DNA of 64,000 bases. Source: Balanoglossus misakiensis (Eukaryota > Hemichordata). Shown piece by piece: positions 56,001 to 62,000 of this stretch (position 1 is its first letter; the number at the start of each line of letters is the position of its first letter). The stretch lies in NCBI GenBank assembly GCA_040954595.2, contig CM082596.2:5518001-5582000 (forward strand), given 5' to 3'. A program made the translations under genes and the position numbers. The notes beneath the pieces were generated by a model. That model was not told the DNA's origin, searched no databases, and saw only the letters and a program-made list of their open reading frames with translations.

Positions 56001-59000
56001 TGAAAAGGGCAACTATAGAGTTCACTGAACGGGACCAGACAGCATGATTTACAGGGCATCACCGGCATTTAAACATCCCAAGAAAATAAAAAAAGAAATG
56101 CCATAAAGAAAATTGAGAATTCAAACAGTGGACTATTTTCATTCCCTAGTTGATTGTTGACTACCGGTAGTCTAGACATTTGCGGTTGTTTTATTTAACT
56201 CCGAGTGCTTCTGTGGTATGCGTTTAAACCGCAATTTACAAAATATCAACGGTTCAGAATCGGGTAACGCATCCGTTGGAACAGTTCATATAACGAACAA
56301 ACTCATTCAACATGCCAAAGATGTGCCTGTTTTCGTTGTTTCTTACAGAACTGACAGTGATTGTGTCACTCAGTAATACGACACAGGCATAGTTCAAACT
56401 GCATGAAAAGAATAAATTTCTCCAATCAGCCATCTCATTTCAATATGCAGTAATTATACACACAGGTCAGGACATCTATTTTTGACACGGATATACCCAT
56501 TTATTCTTTGATCAAACCAAAAATAGCTGTCATTGATTACACTGATCCCACGGTTACAGCATGGATGAATAAACCAGAGAGAAAAACCGTTACGAATGAG
56601 TGAAAGGACAGCGTACTAGGGGACGTTTATCACAAAGAAATACTAGTAGATAGAACTACAAAGTCGAGTTTATTGGTCCAGGAGGAAAAGTTGGGAAGCA
56701 AAATTCCAGACAACACAGCTGTTTCGGGAAGTGTTCCCTGATCTCAATCAAGTTCGTATTTTCTGCCTCACTGGTTGTCCTCCCAACCAACAGTCAATAT
56801 TATGACCTCTCTGAGGTCATGTTGGTGTCAAAGTTCACAACCTGTCACTGGTAGCCAATACACATTCCCAGACACTAAAATTTACAGATATTTCACAAGT
56901 GGGGCTTAATCCTGTCTGGTACGTAAAAGTAACTTTATCGAGGCAATGCTGTCCAACAGAAACACTTTCCTGTTCAATTCACTAAGCCTTTGGTCCCTCG
57001 AGAAAGAATCAGCTATGAATAACTGCATCCTTTTTGACAAGATGAAAATCTGATCTCTCCTCCAGGATTTCCTTTTAAGCCAACTAATGGACATTTTTTT
57101 CACAATTACCCAGAATAACAGAAATTTATATGGGGGCGTAATGACTTTTTGAAACTTATCTCTTAAAACACCGCATAATTTTGCCTGAAATAACATTTGA
57201 TAGAAATATCTTTTTCTCAGACCAGATAACTGATAACGCAGCTATTTTAGAGGAATTTATGACATTTACCAAGCTAAATACATGATACATTTCTGTCTCT
57301 TTTCGCAGCCATCCCCAAACTCCTCAATCAATACAACAACCCCATTCATTTCACGGATGAAACCATGTCGTACAGGGGTGAAAGGGGTCAAGTATGCTGT
57401 AATGAGGGCAGCAATACAGGCTGGAACATTTCCGACATACCTGTACATCACCAAGACTGACTACAAGAAATTCAAACCAGGGGGTACATGTTCGTACTTC
57501 CATTAAGGATTTCAACTTTGGCAAATTGTTATACGGATAAAACGGAAAAGAGCATCTTTGACTGGAAAACAGAAAATCTTATTACATGTATAACACAATA
57601 AAACATATATATTTCACTACTGTGGTTTATAGCTCAACACTATCATTGTCGATCAATGACTGCTTGGCATGAATTATTCAATTGAATATGTATGTTTCAT
57701 AACCAAATCCACCAATTATGCTACAAACATGGCGAGTGACATTTTTAACACCGAGTGAAATTAATGCTTTTACAGAATTTCCAGTGCAACTGTAGGGTAC
57801 CTCTACACTTCTTAACTTGTTGGGTGTCGGATTACAGAGTCAATTTATGGGGAAAAGATAATCGTTTTTTAATAGACCTAAAAGACTCTGTGTGGGAAGT
57901 CAGCTGAAAAAGCTATCAGGAATTGCTATGTTAAGAGCTGAGTTCACACAAGATAGCTTTCTGTCTAGCTCAGGCCAGAACCTGGGTTTTGGTCAACTTC
58001 TAAGAAATGTATATTTTTGGCTTGTCTCAAAACTTGTCTTGTGCTTGGGCATGGCTCAATACCTACTGAATGCACAAGCAGAGATTCGGGAGAAATCACA
58101 TACTTGATATCCTGAATTATATGATGCACACACACTGATCAATGGCTAAGTTCTCAAAAGTTGAACCCTTTCACCGCTATGGTTTGGTCCAAATACATTG
58201 TTTTCTATGGTAACGCTATCTCGTGCATAATTTCTAAGTGCTGAGTTAAGTTATGTCTGCGCGAGGAGTTACTTGATTTCTCAGCTCACGTAAAAGTCAA
58301 TCCTGCTTGCTGCTTTCCCTCTGCCTTGATCAGATTATTCAAATCATTTGGACAAGTCCCAAGGTAACAGACGAGACAGCGTTAAATAATATACTTTGAT
58401 ATAAACACGGAGGCTTTTTTCAGCTTTCCTTATTTCAGTTCCTCAATGCCAAGTCATTGAATCTGACATCAGGGCTTTCACAGTGGCGACTTGATTGATT
58501 GAAGACTATTGCGTATCTCCACGGAGATGACTTCATGAAAATTTTATGAGACAGTGAGTCTGCATTTCAAAGTGTGGGCAGCAGTGGTTCACATGTCAAC
58601 TTCAGGAGAGCGATGTGCTCCAAAACAGGAATAAAATGTAGAAATATAATACTGCCCTATAAACGGTAACACTGACAAGTAGCCTTCTAAAGTCATGCAT
58701 ATGTAGGTTTGGCCCTGGAGACGTTAATACGCGTTAAGTTTTTTTTTTTGTCTGACAGTGCAATACTTCAATTTGGCTAGGTGTTGTGTCTACGTTCCAT
58801 CTATAATGATTAGGCAGGTTATGTACCCAGACAACTGATATATATTCTGCTGTGAGATGTAATACTTTTTATTAACCGGCCCACAACCAGAATTCCTTGC
58901 TGTTTTGTACTGGAAATGAACAAAAGCGGAAAGTCCATTGCTGGAATACACACAACAAAGCACTGGGCATCTATGCTACGGGAGGGGGGGGGTTTACTTG

Positions 59001-62000
59001 AATGTCTGCACAAACACACACACGTGCAGAGGAGATATCACCTCGGAGCTATTCCATCTCAGACATTGCAATTTGCCATTCCGTCAGTTGATTTGAACTC
59101 GTCTGGGTTCAATTATGTGTCTGGCAAATTATGCGTTCAGAATTTTGAGAAGGCACGTGCCCCTAAGTTTTACAGACAAACACTCGCGCATACATAACGA
59201 GAAGTCCAGGGTTTAAGATAGAACCAGTTTTCTGCAAAACTCACCAAACTTTCTGCATTTTATTTGAGCCCATCAGGGTGGAGACAATCTGATTAAAATA
59301 CCGCACCCCATAAGTAAAAGATATGGACAGTCGCCGTACAATCTATATCAGATTTTAATCAGATTGGGTGAAGAAGATGGCTTCCCCTAGACTACATTCT
59401 TTTAATCAAATGTTTCCCGGTGGCATATAGGCCACAATATTATTCCTCAAAAAGTTCTGTATTGCAAGCACACAGTCACTGACTACTAGAACGCCAGGCA
59501 CATATATGACACCGTGATAAATTACATGTATCGCGCTCACACATGACTGCCACACCCGTAACTCTGTGGACAGAACGAAGGAATGCGGTTGCCAGTATTT
59601 ACAATCTTTCAAAACTTGTCAAATGTAGGGCAGGTACCGTGTATACAAACAAAGAGCACATGTGTGTGTACACTGTGCGATGTCAGCGCCTGTCTGGAGA
59701 TCAGTCAATGAAATACTTCTCTCAGCTTATCTCATGATATCTCAGCTAATCTCCGATATCCCCTTTATCTCTAGTGTCACATGAATAGGCAGGATGCGAT
59801 TTAGATAAGTGCCTTCAATATCTAGATTTCAAGGATATACAAGTGTCTTGCCTGATGGCAAAGTTCAAGGATATTTCCTCGAAGACCGGATGGATTTCAC
59901 CTATATATGTTTCAATTTGTCTTTTCGCATGTGTGTAAGTGTGTTAAGTATTATGTATGTATGTATGTATGTATGTATGTATGTATGTATGTATGTATGT
60001 ATGTATGTATGTATGTATGTATGTATGTATGTATGTATGTATGTATGTATCATGTATGTATGTATGTATGTATGTATGTATGTATGTATGTATGTATCAT
60101 GTATATATTATTTATAAAATATACAACAATCAAACATTACATTGAGGTTTTTGAATGAAACAACGAGATGTTTGGCAACACAGATCCTCTGAACTCTTGA
60201 GCCATCACACATCCAACACTTTACAGGGACACATTTACTTAACCGAGTAAAATGCCATACAGGCTGGCTGATATGCATGACAACCAAAAAGTGTTGGCTT
60301 CGAGCCAAACACGTGCTCTTAACTGCAGCTAAGTTATGGCGGCATAGGCCGGTCATCTAAGCGCAGTAAGTTACCCACAGGATGCTACAAGTTGGATAAA
60401 ATCCAAATATAAGTTTATAAGGCTGCATTCACAAACACCTCTGGAGGGGGGGGCAGGAGAATTGAGGGGGGGGATTTGAAAAAATTGAGGGTATGTAAGG
60501 GGGGGGATTTGAAATAATTTAGGGACTGAAAGGGGGGGACTTGAAAACTTTGACGACTAAATATTTATTTTGAGTCCACAAAAATGCAGTTTCGCGCCCT
60601 TTATTTTACAAAATTTTCTAATGTGGGAGGGGGACACCCCCTCCCACACCCACCCCCTCCATTCATCAACACCTTTCAATCATTTACTGCTTTATCTAGT
60701 GTCCCAGGTCAGGGGACTTGCCCCCACCCCTTGATAACTTTGAGCGGCGACGGTTTAATTTGTCCTCCCCAACATACCGGTAGTTGAGTTAATTTGCTTT
60801 TGCTGGGTTCATTAAAATGCAGCTTTGAGCTCTGTATTTTATAAAATTTTCTTACGTGGGAGGGGGACACCCCCTCCCAAACCCACCCCCTTCAATTCTC
60901 GGTTTACAATGTCTCCCAACACAGAATACAAATACTTAAACAATAAAAACAATGTTCAGTTTTAATACCCACTGATGAGGGGAAACATCAGTTTCAAATT
61001 CTTTTCATGGGAACGCTGTTTTTCTTTTTTACAAGATAGATGTGTTTTGCTCTGTGAAAGAAAATGGGGGGGGGGATTTCAAAATTTTGGCAGTACGGAA
61101 GGGGGGGATTTGAAAATATTTCGGGTTGTGTGGGGGGGCATGTGAAAATTAGCGGTAAAAAAAATTGAATTCTCCCGCCCCCCCCTCCAGAGGTGTTTGT
61201 GAATGCAGCCTAACCAAAACACATATGTTTTCAAACACAAAGTTTACTAAGTAACAGGCCTGCAGTCTTGTTACAATGTAGCTTTACCAATAAAGTAATG
61301 GCCATTAAATTGCTTCAAAATATAATATTTTGGAAACTATTGCAATATGCACTCAATTAAATTCTACTTTGATACAATGTATCTTAAAGACCTGATCAGT
61401 TTCACTTCAATAAACTCAAAATAAACAGTGAAAAATACACACAGCGAGAGACTGGTGTTTTATTTTTGCCAAGGGGGTAAACTGTCTGACATCAATGTTG
61501 GCACTGCGTGGTTTATGAAAGTGCTTCTACCTACATCGAAGTGGCTTACAATGGCCCCATCACCCACGATCACCACTAAAAAGACTTCTGGTCAATTTGC
61601 ACACTTTTGTAAGCTCTTTGTCATACTACAAAGCTGAAACTGGTTTATACCCTGTACGTTATATAATAACCTTATTACCTAACCGCTGGTAATAATGCAG
61701 TTTTTCAGAAGTTCACTGCCTCCCTATTAACTATGTTGTTAATCCCATTTCTGGAAAAACATTCTGGGGCTATTATCAGCATATGAATAATTAGTAGATT
61801 CTGTTCAATTAATTAACAAAAAAAAAGCCAAACACATTCGTTGACATTTCTGATGCAATAGGACAAATGCACCGAGGTGATATACCAATTCTCAGTAACC
61901 TCTAGAAGAACACCCCTATCTTAAGTTAAACTTTATTCTATTCTGTCACCTGACTGGATCAACATGTACTGGAAGGGGGGGGGGGACAGGGGTCAAATCA

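Noticed and set aside
57892-58107. 71-codon plus-strand open frame in intron 1
   Set aside because: No recognisable domain, no flanking gene structure, and a length expected by chance in a 12-kb intron.
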